Of a DNA stretch of 64,000 nucleotides, positions 11,593-26,108 are shown piece after piece. The stretch is from the NCBI RefSeq assembly GCF_964340395.1, contig NC_135552.1, positions 16,288,194 to 16,352,193 of the forward strand, written 5' to 3'. Within the stretch, counting starts at the first letter, position 1. Every line of letters begins with the position of its first letter. Origin of the DNA: Glandiceps talaboti. Taxonomy: Eukaryota > Hemichordata > Enteropneusta > Spengelidae. Below the pieces are notes generated by a model. The model saw only the letters and a program-made list of their open reading frames with translations. It made no database searches and was not told where the DNA came from. The position numbers and the translations under genes are program-made.

Positions 11593-14500
11593 GTTATGAA
11601 TGGTTTGAAATTATTTTATCTGTACTGATAATGTTGATTTCAATTAGTACGGTCAACGGCACGTATGTATTTACAGCAAAATATGCACCATGACCTTTTT
11701 TTCTGGATACCTACTTTTTTTAAGTCGAGTGTTCAGAGCCACACTGGATCGAAGGGCCTACTTGAAAACTCTGACAGAATCTCAGAATGTAGACCTGTGT
11801 GTTAAAGATTAGCTATGATTCGAATAGCACTCATCCTCGTTCATAATGCATGATATCCGACAAGAGCTTTAACGATGTATAGCATATTTAATAACATTTG
11901 ACTCATCAGGCAATCAAGTTATGATCTTCCCTCAAGGCGTTCGCCATTCAGACTATTGTAGCCGAGCATCGATAATATCAAAAATGAATCAGTTGCCATA
12001 GGTTTTATATTAGCATGCAAATGAGAACTATTCATCATTGGTGTATTGATATCACATAACGATAAAGCATCGACCTTTCAGCTAAAATTGATAACGTCTG
12101 ACAATACCGAAAATGTTTGAGAGAACAATTAATATTTTGACTCACTGGATATACAACCGGCCGATTCTTTCCCATTTAATTATCAATTGATGTATTTTAC
12201 AAAAAAGGAAAGCGATGGGCACCGATTCGTACGTGAATATTCTATATTCAAGACAAAAAATGCAAAAGGTACAAAACGCTTGAAACAGATTCCTACAATT
12301 GGGTGTAAGGCTTCGTGAACCGAATGATTTCAGCGAGGCGGGAGAATCGTAAATTTACAAAGTGAAGTACTACATTGAGTTTATGATAGAAGATGGTAAA
12401 CGGCCGGTGGCATAGTGATACCGTTGTTTAACCTTAAACACACAACCAGGGATACATAAATGTTATAGTGGGCAATCTGGAAATGCTGGAAATTCAAGCT
12501 GCCATACACAACATTGTCACCTAGGTCTTATTTTCACCATACTTTTCTTTGCCCACGAAATATGTGATGTCTTGTTTTTTTACATACTGTTTTTGAATGC
12601 CTATAAATTGCAAACTTATATCAAACAAAACTTTGACAGCGTTCAATGACATGTTGTTTGAGTTATAGAGCTAAACACTACGGAAATAGAACCCAAACCT
12701 AATGTACGCAATGTTGTGCCCGGGGCAACTCTATATGCTTACTGTATCCCTGTCATGTTTATTTTACTACAAATCACTTGTTAATCAAATCTACACAAAT
12801 ATATTTTTTTTTTAAAAACACAAAAAAAAAACCGAATTTGTAGCATGGAGAAGGGGGGGGGGGAGAGAACATGAATTTAAAATCATACAACTGCTATAGA
12901 GAGTTTACAATTCAAAGTACAGCATACCTACAAGTAGTGAATCGACATATCGTCCGAGATCCACTTATTACCCTTTATAGTGAGTTCCTTTGAAATACAA
13001 AAGCAATGTATTGAGACATTCTTCTTGTATACCTTCTCCTAGGTATTTCATTAACGTGTCATACAGGTTCATTTTATCTCACGCAGAGTTGAAATGACGG
13101 AATGTATTTCCCCCATTTACAGTAGGACTGCCATTATATGAAATTGAAATTCTGACGCGATGTTCAATTCTAAAACATATGATTAAATCGTCTACAGTTC
13201 ACTGGCCTTTTTATATCGGTTCTCAATCAAAGCCAGAAGGCAAACACTGGATAGAATAAACGGATTATAATTAATTGTTCAATGTAGACATGTAGGACCA
13301 AAACTTTTAGATATAATTAAGAAATGATGCAAATAATAGTTAGTAAATCACCATACTCTGTACTAAAGAACAGGAAACTGACTCTTTAAGAGAAAATACA
13401 CATGAAACTCTTCAGATCGCAATTATTATGTATGATTGATGGGTGCTGCTTACTACTTACTCGTTGCGACGTTGGTTAATAAGGTAGAATGTGCCTCAGG
13501 GACCAATTTCTCTGGAAATCAAAGTTGCCATAGCTTGTCCCTTGTATTGGAAAAATAATTTAAAAGAAAAGTTTGGGTTCATCGTCTTGTTTTCAAAGAA
13601 ACCGGCAATCTTTCCTTCCAGTACTCTTCGGCAGCCATATTGAATTCCGAAATGGTATAATTTTGATATCATATTTTGACTTCTATTTCAAAAATCTGTG
13701 TGGTGACTCGTGTTTTTTTTATTGACTATGACCCCAGAATGGCTTGGAGTTTCCTTGAATCAAGTCAAATACAGTAAAAATCTGAAGGCACTTAATTTTA
13801 GTACTACGTTAACTTAAAGCATTGAAATGTGACAATGAGCACTTTCATTATGATAAATGTAACATTTTGAGAAACAATTGCATCATGAAATTCCTCAAAC
13901 TAAAATATTGAAAAATGACAACTGTACGATGGCAGGCTTATAGTTTCTAACATGAGAAGGTATCAGTGTTCACACCAACATCTGGTCACTCTCAAAAAAA
14001 AAATTCTTCAACGTAACCAACCTTTATCATCAATACTATGAACGGACAGTTACATATGCAATGTAGGAATTAACTTTCTCTTCCCAATAAATAGTACAAT
14101 AAATTTACAAACAAAACCATCTTGAATTTACATCGAATATAAAATTCTCACTTTCCTGTCATGGTACACGCCATGGTAATTCATAATTTTCAGTCTCGGA
14201 TATCACATGTTGGAATATCTCTGCTATACCGTCCAATCATGCTAACTTTTGGCATAGACGAAAATTAAAACATATTGCACACGAATATCTTTAGTTTCAT
14301 TTAGGTCATTTGTGTGAATTCTTACCATCGAGGTCTACAATAATTGTATGATTATGTTGCTTTACCTATTATAGTAGCACTTCACAATTTCTACTGAATG
14401 TTTTGATTTATAAACAAATTAACACATAATGCAAACATATCTTATTCCCGATCCAGATCGAAAAAGTTGGTCCCTAGCTAAAGACTGGTCCTTTGAATCC

Positions 14501-15367
14501 TTATTATAAGGATATGACGGCGCTAAGCGACGCCAAACCAACATCATTAAAATTCACTACTATTTTCCAGTCGACAAGTGCCATGTAATCGGTTACAACG
14601 TCAATGCATAATACCCCGGAGGTGAACGGATCTCATGATGATGTGATTTCAGCAGCCAGATACAAATGCCAAATTGAATTTCTCAGTTTACATTCCCTAA
14701 GCCCTCTGTTATCTCTGAGTCGGTCGGCAGAATTCGCATATAATCGTGTTTAGTGGTTTCAGGACAGTATTAGCCATCTATCGAAGTAACTTTACCGAAT
14801 TATCAACTGAAAATTGGTTCAAGCATTAAAACACTCAATTTACTCAGTAATTTTAGAACGCTAGTTCAGGAAATTATGGTACTCAATGTTGCATCTATTT
14901 ATGGCGTGGGCCCCAATTCTTCGTTATGTACATGTATTATGTTCCTTTTTTCCTAAATTGGTACAATTTGTGTTTCCTGTTTAGTCCCGTAACTTCCCTT
15001 GGGAAGTTGCCACGCACGGTCTTTTATATTGATTATGGATGATACACATGCCACACATAACCCCCACCCCATCCCCTTAGTACAGGCACCTAGTAACCCT
15101 CTTATGCGCCGACTCTAGCAGTGATACACCTTTCATTATTTAGAAGTATATCCTATTAACAGTGAAAGATTCTTTTCCGTGTTTTTCTTTCAAGGCGAAC
15201 ATGCTCACGGCATTGATAACCACAAATCGATATTGGCGAGAGTGTAAAGTTTCCCTTCACATCATTAAACGAAATTAAAGGAAGACAAAACCTGATATAC
15301 CAACTCATTTCGGTGCACAAACAGTTTTTTTACAGTATCGTAACATAATATTTCTTTCCTTATATAG

Positions 15368-15503
15368 GTCACGCTGCAAGCAACGTGTATAACATTGACA
15401 GCGATGAGTGTCGACCGATACTACGCCATAGCACATCCATTAAAGTCACTGAAAACCAGAACGCCAAGAGTTGCCTTGTCGGTCAGTGCAGCAATATGGA
15501 TAT
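15368..15503 (+). CDS. Kisspeptin receptor-like GPCR, gene A, exon 2 (TM3-TM4)
   Basis: A 136-nt exon encodes residues 119-163 plus one base of codon 164. The acceptor is ...tatatag and the donor gtaagt. It holds [16 protein letters not shown] with the DRY motif at 134-136, then [14 protein letters not shown] with the TM4 tryptophan W162 (4.50). The strings [13 protein letters not shown] and RTPR.AL.VS..IW are close to vertebrate KISS1R. Galanin receptors lack the RTPR block. It is too small to stand out as an ORF and was recognised from the protein motifs and splice signals. The phase 0/phase 1 boundaries are identical in gene B. Confidence 0.9.
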
Positions 15504-15577
15504 GTAAGTAGTAGTAGCTATAGTTTGCTGGATGTATCAACAATAATGGAAGTTATTGAAAATCGACACCCCCTAAA

Positions 15578-15580
<3 letters not shown>

Positions 15581-15612
<32 letters not shown>
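15581..15612. repeat. (CAA)n microsatellite
   Basis: About ten CAA units, 80 bp into intron 2 of gene A. Confidence 0.9.
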
Positions 15613-15724
15613 GTATTCTTTTGTTCTATTTTGTTTGTTTTGAATTGTAGGTTTGTAATACTTGAGTTTATATTCAACTTTGTTCTATTTATTTATATCT
15701 GGTTGAATAAAGATTCACATATAA

Positions 15725-15725
15725 C

Positions 15726-15760
<35 letters not shown>

Positions 15761-15798
15761 CAGACACACACACACACACACACACACGCGCGCGCGCG
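15725..15798. repeat. (CA)n microsatellite ending in (CG)n
   Basis: Roughly 60 bp of CA with a few interruptions passes into about 12 bp of CG. Both parts are alternating purine-pyrimidine, so the tract could take a Z-DNA form. Confidence 0.9.
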
Positions 15799-16189
15799 GG
15801 TTTTTCACTGAGTCTTAGACTAAAGGCCAGTGGAAGATAAAGTGATATTCATCTTACCTAATAAACGTAACAAGTTGTGATTGGTTATTACAGACCAATA
15901 TCCATGACAACAGTCCTGAGACAAATATCACGACGCTGATAATACGTAAATACGTCGCGATGTTTCAGTATGCCTTATCTTTGACCGCGTTTCTAAATCT
16001 CGTTTTACAACGGTACATGTAATTTTGATTTAATTATATTGTCAAGTTCTATTATTTTTCTCCTTTAGATTATGTTCGTGATGTTCTACTTAGTTTAGAA
16101 ATACACTGTCAATCAATTTATCCATTAAGCTTATTGTACGACCCAACTAAGTAACTAGGCAGTATTCCCTCTGATAGTTTCCTTCGTTC

Positions 16190-16850
16190 AACCAAGGAGA
16201 ATACGAGTGGCTATAAAAGGGGTCTAATCATTCTGAGCCATAGACGAGAAGTAATAAAACCCTTAGGTTATTACGAGTATAATGAGGCTGAATGAAGAAA
16301 ACATATTGATGAAAAATATATAACCTCACCAAGCATATTTAATATAGATTCGTGAAAAATAATAACGATTTTGAACAATTTTAAGGACCGCAGAATCACT
16401 GAATATGTAGATGAGCGTTGCCATGACGTAGCACGACCAGACTATAAACCCAATTGTTTGTTCGACCGCTTTCAATTTGGCTTGTGCGTGGTATAATTAT
16501 ATTATTCACCTAATATTTCCTCGTTCAGTCAAGGGAATTACGAATGACCTAAGGGGCCTTGTCAGTACGAGTAGCTAGAGGTGCAGTTCCAAACCTTTTG
16601 TTCATGAGTATTTTCCAGCTGAATGAAGAAATATATTGGCGAGTGATTATAATATATTCCTACCTTCGCCAGCATAATTTGTGAAGAAATTGGGGGAAAA
16701 TAATGGCAATTTGGAACGCTTTGATTCATGTTCCGAGCATCGTAGAACCAGTGACGTAGACATGGGTTTTGTGACGTAGGACGACCCGGGTATATATTCC
16801 ATGTTTTCTGTTCAAAGACAATAACGTGGCTTGTGAATGGTAACATATGC
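16190..16850 (+). repeat. Two diverged tandem copies of a roughly 320-bp dispersed repeat
   Basis: Copy 1 (about 16190-16495) and copy 2 (about 16510-16850) share ordered blocks: CTGAATGAAGAAA..ATATTG, a GAAAAATAATAACG / GAAAATAATGGC block, a TGACGTAG..ACGACC block, and TTGTTCGACCG / CTGTTCAAAGAC followed by a GGCTTGTG ending. A third copy lies reversed at 39255-39560. It has no coding capacity and no recognisable ends, so the class is unknown. Confidence 0.6.
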
Positions 16851-16854
16851 GTTG

Positions 16855-17020
<166 letters not shown>

Positions 17021-18047
17021 ATATCTGCAATACAATTACCAATGTCAGTTCGGTGTTACTATTTCTTTGATGTTTATGATGTTTTATTTATGCTCCGAAA
17101 ACGTGACAAACCATTTTTTTATTTTACATTCAATGTTTTCTGAAAAGGTATCATATGATCATTTTATTGGTAGAAACCTAGAATGATGACGTCATTGTAT
17201 CAGATGCTTACCCCTTGCAAGCAACGAATAATCTTAGAGGCAATGAAAGTAATATTCAACAAAAAAAAGGATTTGCAATTTCGACATTTCAGTCGTCCTC
17301 AATAATTGCAATATTTCGTATGATTTAAACATATGATCTTACTGAACTTTCCATGTAACGTAATTTTGCAATGTTGTATAGTCAGTTATTGTTACGCATT
17401 CCAATGAGGCTGTATAGTACGTATTATACAGTAATGACTGGGGGTCGACTAGGGACATTAAATGTTAAATCGATGCCGTTCAGCTGATTTTCTAAGAAAA
17501 AAATGAAAAAAAAAAACTATGTGAAGGAGGACTGAATTGAAACACACTACATATAAATCTGTTTCGGTACGTCAACGTCTTCCTATGTCGCATTTGCTGC
17601 TATATTTGCAAGTCAGAAAAGGATAGACCAGTTCATCTTCTGGCTTTACTATTACAGTACTGTAGTTCCCATGGAAACGGGTCTTAACGTCCATTGAATT
17701 CGAAGTTAACGAAAAACAATATACATGACGATTTCGTGACCTGTACAGTATCATTCTTTGGTATATGCATAAACTAGGTGGTGTTAACTCTAGACTCATT
17801 GGTAATTAATTATACACACACTTTACATTCTGTAGGCATCGTCGTCAGTTAATTCTTTCATTCAAGTAAATGCCAAACAAAATGGAATGGAATGGAATGG
17901 ATTGCCGGAATGAAGGCAAAGAAAAAATAAAAGAATTAAAAACAGCTCTAGAAACACAGAATGATGCCAAGAAACACTTAAATTAATTTTTTTACTAAAG
18001 TAAATCAAAAACATACAAGTGCACAAACAAATAAAAGAAAACAATAG

Positions 18048-18095
18048 TCAGACAGGCAGACAGACAGACAGACAGACGTAGACAGACAGACAGAA

Positions 18096-18146
<51 letters not shown>

Positions 18147-18163
18147 AAAGCAGGCTAGGCAGG

Positions 18164-18227
<64 letters not shown>

Positions 18228-18240
18228 TGTACAGACAGCA
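18048..18240. repeat. (CAGA)n tetranucleotide array
   Basis: About 190 bp of CAGA units with a short interruption near 18147-18167. The reverse-strand CLSVCLSV frame is a repeat artefact. Confidence 0.95.
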
Positions 18241-20661
18241 TAGGAACCATCGCGGCAGGAATCTTCGTCAAGTGCATGCCTAACATTACCAATTTGAATG
18301 AATTGCGGTTTGGTTATATTTCTGTTGGCTGAATTATAGGGGTAAAGAAAGGATGTTGGGGAAATGTCTGTTGTAATTGAATACAAACTTGATTTCCACT
18401 AACTGAAATCTCACATCTATGCATTTTAAGAACATCAATAATGAGGGGAAATTAACGATACATGGAATCGTATAGAAATGTCAACTGACACTTTAGTGTA
18501 AGTAATTGTGTTGATTCAGAAGAAACTCATCACTGAACTAATGATGTTTCAGATGAAACCAAATACAAAAGAGGACATTCTTGTGATATGAATACGGTGT
18601 ACGTTCAAAGTAGATTTCAAACTAACGTACTATAGTTATATTAAGTCTACTAAAGCAGTGAAAAAATGACTCGACGAAGATGTCTGGGACGGAAAATAGT
18701 CTCACTTTTTATTAAGTATCTCAGATATACTGTCCTGTTTTTGGGTTGTTTTTTTTATATTTATTTGGGTTGTTTTATTTTTTTATTTTTTTTTTTTATT
18801 TTTTTTTTGGGGGGGGGGGTTACATGACCTGTATCAACAATCTGAGATGAATTTTATTTTTGTCACCGACTGCAAAGATGTCTTGTTATCTGTCCTCAAT
18901 ATTCACGGGTTTACTGATAACAGGAACTGCATAGGTATTGTGACGAGTTGTTACCCAGCAACATTACGCCAACGTTGAGTTGAGTTCCCCAAGCACGATA
19001 GCTGCATGAATGCGGTATCGAAATTATATCCTCTCCAAAGGCTCTAGTTACTACCAATAGGCATACGGCATGGCAGATTTTGCAGACCGGCATTCTAAAA
19101 TAAGTCACAGCTCGATTGCTAAGATATCACTTCCTCCCAATGGTGATGGCATTGTGTATATAATTGAAAAAAAATTCACTTACAAAAGAAATGATTATAC
19201 TCTTCTGAGAGTAACTCCACGTGTATCCACCTGCCAACTACTAAGTCTTCGGCATATACTGAGTCATTCCTGTAGATTAAGAAGACAGAAAGGTCTGGGA
19301 AGTGATAAGGGAAAGTGGGAGTAATTATAAAACGTCTATGTCCCCGACCGATAAATTGACTACATGTACAGTAATCACGAGATCTACCCTGTTGTGTTAT
19401 GTTTCCTACATGCAATTACGAAATGAACACTTTCTTTAATAACACTAATATTCTTCATGGTTTGCAAGTCATGCATCTTTCTCAGAAAGAGGAAAACTAT
19501 AAGACGCCACGAAGCGAAGAAACGATTGAGTCGAGGGAAATGATAGTAATTATTGGGTTCCTGCATGCTCTCAGTACCAATCTTGTCTTCTCATATTGCC
19601 TCGGTCTGTTGATCAGAAGATATTCCTTTCAAACCGATCCTGCAGAGATGATTTGTTCTGCTATCAGTTTTCCATCCAACCAGTTTATTTCCCATCAGAT
19701 CACAAATTAGGTACCGGATCACCTGGACTGAGTGCGAGGAACTAAATTCACTCTCCGCCAGAGATTCCTCTTTCACCTACGCTTTATTTAGCTAAACCAC
19801 ACGGTTGATTTTAACCCCACCTTCAATCATGTTAAAGTGTCTTTCAAAATTGGGTGTCTGTGCTTCCCCTGAGAGTTGCAATTCAACTTATCATGATCAT
19901 GTGTTGATTCTAGATTTTACTTTGAAACAAATTTAAATGTATATATAAATTGACAAAAACTAAAAGGAAAGTTGGAATTTGGTCACATTTGATATTGGAG
20001 AGTTCTTAGTATCCAACACACCAGTGCTACTGTTGTTTAAGTCGAACGGTCGATTCATTCAATCAACAATTGCAACAGTTAAAATTACTAACCTTGGTTG
20101 AAGAACCGAACACAAACATCCCCAACAGAATTCTACACATCTTAGTAAAACAACAAGACAGTATAATAATGGGAATTTGCCTTAAATTTATACTTATGCC
20201 TATCAACTATTCTTCAGGGCAAATCGTTTAGATTTTCCTCGCAATCATGGCACCCAGCTTGTTAAAGGTCCCATGGGTACATTAATTTCAATACGTGGTG
20301 AGCTGAATGGCCAGAAATGGCATCCTGTGAAAGGAAAAAACCAACTAATTACATGTTTGGAGAAAAAAACAAGTATTGTAACAGAACATGCTATTTTACA
20401 TGTGCCTCGTAAACATGATGATAGATAACTTTAATATTAGCAAGTTGTAAATCGTACTAAAACGTTTCAGGCGATTGAATCGAAGGTTACTGGACTGTAG
20501 GAAAAAAAACATGTTTACTGTGATGCAAACAGCTCTGTGGTGGGTTTCCGTTCATGAGTTAATGATCATCAAGAAGACACTTGCCGGTAGTACCGTAGTG
20601 GATGCAATCACCTGTAGGGCTTTGGCTATATTTTGCCGTAATTTCATTATATTGAATAAGA

Positions 20662-20662
<1 letters not shown>

Positions 20663-20753
<91 letters not shown>
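20663..20753. repeat. (TA)n microsatellite
   Basis: About 90 bp of TA repeat in intron 2. Unlike the tracts at 11 and 42 kb, no hammerhead or Penelope-like sequence is seen beside it. Confidence 0.95.
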
Positions 20754-20757
<4 letters not shown>

Positions 20758-22312
20758 GCACGAGTGGTCGATCAGAGAGTAATGAGGGAATGATATTGTC
20801 GCGTGTAACATAAACTAATTTCTCAGCCACTGATTGTAGTAGTGCGATACTAATAACACAACCTATTAAAAGCATTTCACCATTCGATCGAAAATAGCAT
20901 TGTTTAGTCCTAACTCCCTTTGATGTGAAACAATTATTTCCGTCAAATCTTTCCCAGATTGTTAATTCATGGGCCACTCAAGCCTTATCGTTTGAAGATG
21001 TACTTATTCGACCTCCTTGAAAACTCTAATAACCGTAAAAACTTGGCGTACTCTCAGAAATCAATCACTTGGAACAAATAGACTTTCGTACGTAAATGAA
21101 ATGCAAGTAGGGAATTTTGTTCCTTTTTTGACCCCACTTAATGTACCGAGTCCTGAACGTTACTTCGTACAGAAAAAAAGGATCTTGTTTCACTTGTAAT
21201 TGACTTGATGGTGTGCGTTGCCAACCCTGTCCAACATCATTTCTTAGGTAAGAGATACTGCCTCAAGCAGTTTTACCTCTGATGCAAAATACAACGGCAA
21301 ACCTTCCAAACTAATTTCGTCTATATTACAGGATGACGTCATCTCATCTGACTTCCTTCAGCTTTACAGCAATTTATAGAGTGTGTTGTCGATACAGTGC
21401 GGCGACAATAAGTCGTTCATCCATTTGGCTTTAATAGACGTACACATGACCAACGCTACTGATCATCACTAGCCTCTCCATTCCTTATTACCGAAGATGC
21501 AAATAAGAAAATTCTACATATTATTAAACGTTTGATAAACTGTTAAAATCAGGTCTTGCTTGCCACCATGTCATATATTCATATCGACAACATGATGTAA
21601 TACAGGACTTTGATTATTACACTGAAATATTTTGATCAATGACGTCTCTTCTAATGAATTCGAAGTTAACGTTTTTGCACAATGGCTACAAGTCAAAGGG
21701 GGAATTTCGTAAAGGATATTAATGAGTCCTTTTCAGAATTACAGCAAAAGCGGATACGATTTCATGTACTGGCATATTTATGGCACGGTGTACTATAAAC
21801 TGTGCGAAATTTGTACTACTACAAAAACAAAGTGACTATAGACTGAGTTTAAATTAAGGGGCACTATGTTTTTGTTTTTGTTTTTTTACATCTCACAGTA
21901 GTTTTTGTTACGAATTACATAATGCAAAATACAGGAACTGATAGTACGCACCCACATGAAAGGTTACATTCTATCTCACTGTGAATTCAAATAAACAAAG
22001 CGTTTTGTGTTTGAATCTCCCTTGTCCCATCCGACAGTGTTGTTGAGTTGTGTCACAATAGTAAAATCGTCAATAAATAATTCTTTTCCATTGTTCTTTG
22101 TTTTACTTGGGGAATAATTTCATTAGAGGCAGGGCTGAAATATTACAGATAATTTTCGGGACACGTTCTCTCCAGCCATTCACAATCCCCACACCTGTCG
22201 ATGTAGTTCCCCACACGATCAAATCTCGTCGTTCATTCCGTTTATGGTGCTGATGTAAGATCCCGCCATATGAAGATATGTGTTATCATCAAGCGTTCAC
22301 CGTAATTAAATA

Positions 22313-22493
22313 ATAACACGTGCCACCGAGGGCAATGTCACAATTTAGTGCCTGCACAAGGGTTGGCACTCTTTTTGAAGATTTTGATGATGCCCAAGCC
22401 GAAAGCGAGGGCATCATCAAAAGTTTAATTTGGTAAAGAGTGCCAGCCCGAGGGCAGGCATGACATTTTGATATTTCCCGAGCGCATGTGTCA
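22313..22493. repeat. Nested foldback hairpin
   Basis: Inner perfect arms ttttgatgatgccc (22382-22395) and gggcatcatcaaaa (22409-22422) flank a 13-base loop. Pairing resumes outside them, with TTGGCACTCTTT against AAAGAGTGCCAG and the GTGCCTG.../...GGGCAGGCATGAC flanks. It has no coding capacity and is probably a small foldback or MITE-type element. Confidence 0.65.
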
Positions 22494-23249
22494 TCAATTT
22501 TATTTCACCGTCCACTCATCATTCGTCCAATCATTCACATAGCTACTCTTCATTCATCATCATTCGTCAATGATGGAAAAGTTTCCCTTTCAAGGTGCAT
22601 TTCCAAAGTGTACTTGCAGTTAAGCATCGAATACGGACATGACATGCATTATCTGTAGGAGCTGGAGTGCCCCACAGCTAATCTGTAATTGTATTTATTC
22701 AAATTTCTGCAAAATATAAGCTTGTGTAACTTACTATAGTTAGTTTGCCATCTCGAGCGCATAAAACTGGAAAACATGCGCAGAATAGATCTGCAACGGT
22801 CGAAATAAACCCCGCAGGCAATAGTGCAGGGCATAAGTCTGTGCACGCACGGGCAATATCACCGCGCTGGCAACAGTCTATTTAAAGTAGGTCATGTGAT
22901 TCGATTCTGACCAATGACAGCTTGTGTAAGAAGGTCGAGGTGTAATAACATCATTTAAGTCAAAAGCGGCTTCTTGAAGTGCCTTCTAGATAAAATCGTG
23001 TGCGTGCGCCCCAGTAACTTATGACACTTCCTAAATATAATTGGCTGAAAATTGCAGTTTGAAAACTGTACTATTCGTACAGAAGCTAAGAAAGATATAA
23101 AAGATCAAAATGCTGTTAAATAAATGGAACGATACGATTTGCGCTTTCAATATTGTTGAAAAACTATATAATTCGAAATTTATTTATTGATCTAAATTTT
23201 CAATCTCAATCTGTCATGATACGAATGCTAATTACCGACATGTGTGTAC

Positions 23250-23281
23250 GTGTTTGTTTGTTTGTTTGTTTGTTTGTTTGT
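23250..23281. repeat. (TTTG)n microsatellite
   Basis: About seven TTTG units followed by GTAC/TACG units. Confidence 0.9.
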
Positions 23282-25165
23282 ACGTACGTACGTATGTGTG
23301 ATGAGTGCATGCGTGAATGTTCGATGGTGTACGTGTGTCTACGTCTATTTGCAAATCTTAACATGTACGTCAGGGCTTTTTTTATTTGATATCATTTCCC
23401 TATGTTCACGTAAGTGCATTTTCATGCTTATCGAGCAAATAACCAAGTCATTAGCTTCTTAAATATTTGCACATTTTGAAGGCTTTGAAAAGAAAGCGAA
23501 CCGAACGTAGTGTTTTGATCTACTTGATAGGAGAATCCTATACCTGAAGACTCGTCATTTCGTTCAATAAACACTCGTCGCTTCGCATTAGTTGTAATCC
23601 GGTCGTACCTTTGACGATATCGAGTGACGTCATCACAATTCCTACCACCCAGTAAAACCACAGAGGTCATATTACACGTACATTTTAGTCGGAAATTAAA
23701 TACATCTCTCAGTGTCATTTTAAAACATGATAATCCATGTTTTAGACAGTAAAAAAATCACGTAAAACTCTTTTGATCTAACCGATCTAATTTTGTTCTA
23801 TTTCATTTTAATTGATGTCCACTCACGGCTTTTCACCGCCTTCCTCCTTACTTACCATGAGTATAGTGTTCACATAAAAATGCATTTTATTTATGTAATC
23901 ATAGGCCAGAATTTCTTAGACCATAAGGATTACATACCGGATCACTATTTTGTTCGTGAGTTTACCTATAAGTAGATAAGCAAACCAACAGTTGCACTGT
24001 GTTCACGCCTAAATTTTAATCTAAATTTTGAACTTGAATTGGCCTTTAAAGAGGGCGGTTCCTTTCCATCGAAATGCTGCTGTTCCGCGTTTTCCTGTGA
24101 TCAGCATGTTATTCATTCATATATAACTTTGGCATATTCAATCCTGTTTGCAGTCGGATTTGCTATAGACACTCATGTAGGCCAGACATAATATTATAAT
24201 AACTCTCCATTGAAACGTGCCGACGTACCGAGTCTTATTTAGAGTTGTGCCACTGAGGGGATAACAATGTTCAAAGTAGATTTGGATTTATGAAGTTTCT
24301 TCTAAATGTAATCTATTCCAATCGGAATTTAAAACAAAAACGTGCATCACTAAGTTCACTTGGAGTGGCGAATGAGCGGAACGCGCCGTTGCAAACCCAT
24401 CATTTTATATCATTTAAATTTGGCATGTCAAACTACAAATGTATATATGTATATCCATATATAACTTATATAATTTGTGCGAGACATATTGGCATAATAC
24501 TGCACTAGTAAATGTTATGTTCTGTTTCGTCCAGCGTGTTGCCAACAATAAATCATGTGGAACAAACAAAAAAGTAAAAGCATAATGATACATTAATTAT
24601 AATAAAATAGCATTTAGTAGGGCAATAAATTGCCTTTAAATTTGCAATTATTTATAACCCAACCTAACCATTGTGTACTGGGGATGCGTGGGAATGATTT
24701 ATGGTATTGCAAATTGTACAAGCGAAATGTGCACATGTAATAAATATCCGGACCGGATGTCGTCAAAATCGTTGTCATCAAAATGTATAGGGCGAAGGTT
24801 TCCGATATCTACTTTTGTACGTGTTCTTTTTGTTGTAATACTTCTAACAGCTGTTTGTGATTTGTCTGGGGATATCATGATCTCAATAAATGTACGATAT
24901 AGTGATTTATAGCGAGTTTTACCTTATATTCTTGGTGCTTGGTATAAAACTAACGACGATGGATGTATATGTTGGGAGATGAGCATTTACTGTACCACAT
25001 ATCAGTGCTCTACCACATTATTGATATGAACTTTCAAGTGTTGTTAAAACAGAGTTTTAATTAAACTGAAATGAATCGAAATTCTATAAAAATGCACTTG
25101 CAAAAGTGCAAGTATTTTGGGACGACCGACAATATATGCGATAAAAACCACTCATCACAAGACAT

Positions 25166-25545
25166 AATTTCTCCCAGCATTGGCCATGCTTAGAGGTTGT
25201 GATGGTCAAATGTTAAGAGTGGTCAGCTTGGAACATGAAAGTTGTCGGTCTATGCCACAACGCTGTCAGTTCTCACTGAATGGATGTACAGGTCATTGGG
25301 CAAGACTTGAACCACAAGTGTGCCTAACAAGTCAAACCCGGGAGTCAACTCAGAGTCAGAAGCAGAATTGTGGACCTTAGAGGTGGCAATGTGAATGTTT
25401 TAATTCAGTACGCTTACAGAGGCTATAATGGATTGTATCACTCCTCGGGGAGTTGGGGAAGTGCGAATGGATGTTGGCCCGTTATAGGGCCGTTCCAGGG
25501 GTAATAATTATAAAAGATGTATTAAAAGCGCTTTGAGCAGTGTTG
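25166..25545 (+). mobile_element. Degenerate tRNA-derived SINE
   Basis: The 3' half (ATGGATTGTATCACTCC, GGGAAGTGCGAATGGATGTTG, CCGTTATAGGGCC, then AAAGCGCTTTGAGCAG) aligns block by block with the SINE at 26303-26600. The head at about 25200-25260 keeps only weak A/B box resemblance. The 66-codon frame here is chance. Confidence 0.55.
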
Positions 25546-26079
25546 GAATGTGAATGTGTGAACGGATATGACAATTGTGTTTAGGGGAGAGGTTTCATGT
25601 TGATTCTAAGACTTCCAACATTGTAACACCTGTTTGAGTTTTGCTTTATGATATAGTGGTCTCCATAGATGTGCAATAACGATGTAGAACTACAATTCTT
25701 TCATTCCCCTTCACTGTTATAAAACTAACGATGATGGATGAGAAAGGTGATGGGAATCTACATGTTACGTTGGCCTTGACAACCGACCACTTTGGTCTGG
25801 ATTGAATATGAATGTGAGCGTACGTGTGAAAATGAGAGATGTGGTTACAGTGGTAATACAAACAACATTGTCAAGTTATCACTATAATGCAACCTTTAAC
25901 AGAATTTCTGAAGTTAAAGGAGCGGTAGATATGACCTGTTAAACGACCCGCACACCTTGTCAGTCATGTAGACTTTGTGTGCTATACTCTGCTCCAGTGT
26001 GTTACTTGCTACACCTTATTTTCAACGCATTCTTTTATGGACCGCATTTTATTTATCCATATTAAATTTAGGTACAACT

Positions 26080-26108
26080 TTGCTTCGGCAGCGTGTGCTA
26101 AAATGGAA
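26080..26108 (+). pseudogene. U6 snRNA 5' fragment
   Basis: TTGCTTCGGCAGC is followed by CTAAAAT and GGAA with the spacing of the 5' end of U6 snRNA (5' stem-loop and the following bases), differing by a few substitutions and a deletion. Nothing of the ACAGAGA box or the rest of U6 follows. Such 5' U6 fragments are known products of LINE template switching. With 29 nt it is suggestive rather than certain. Confidence 0.45.

Noticed and set aside
18048-18386. CLSVCLSV-type frames here and at 47512-47765 and 50781-51146
   Set aside because: Translated CAGA/GACA arrays without coding context.
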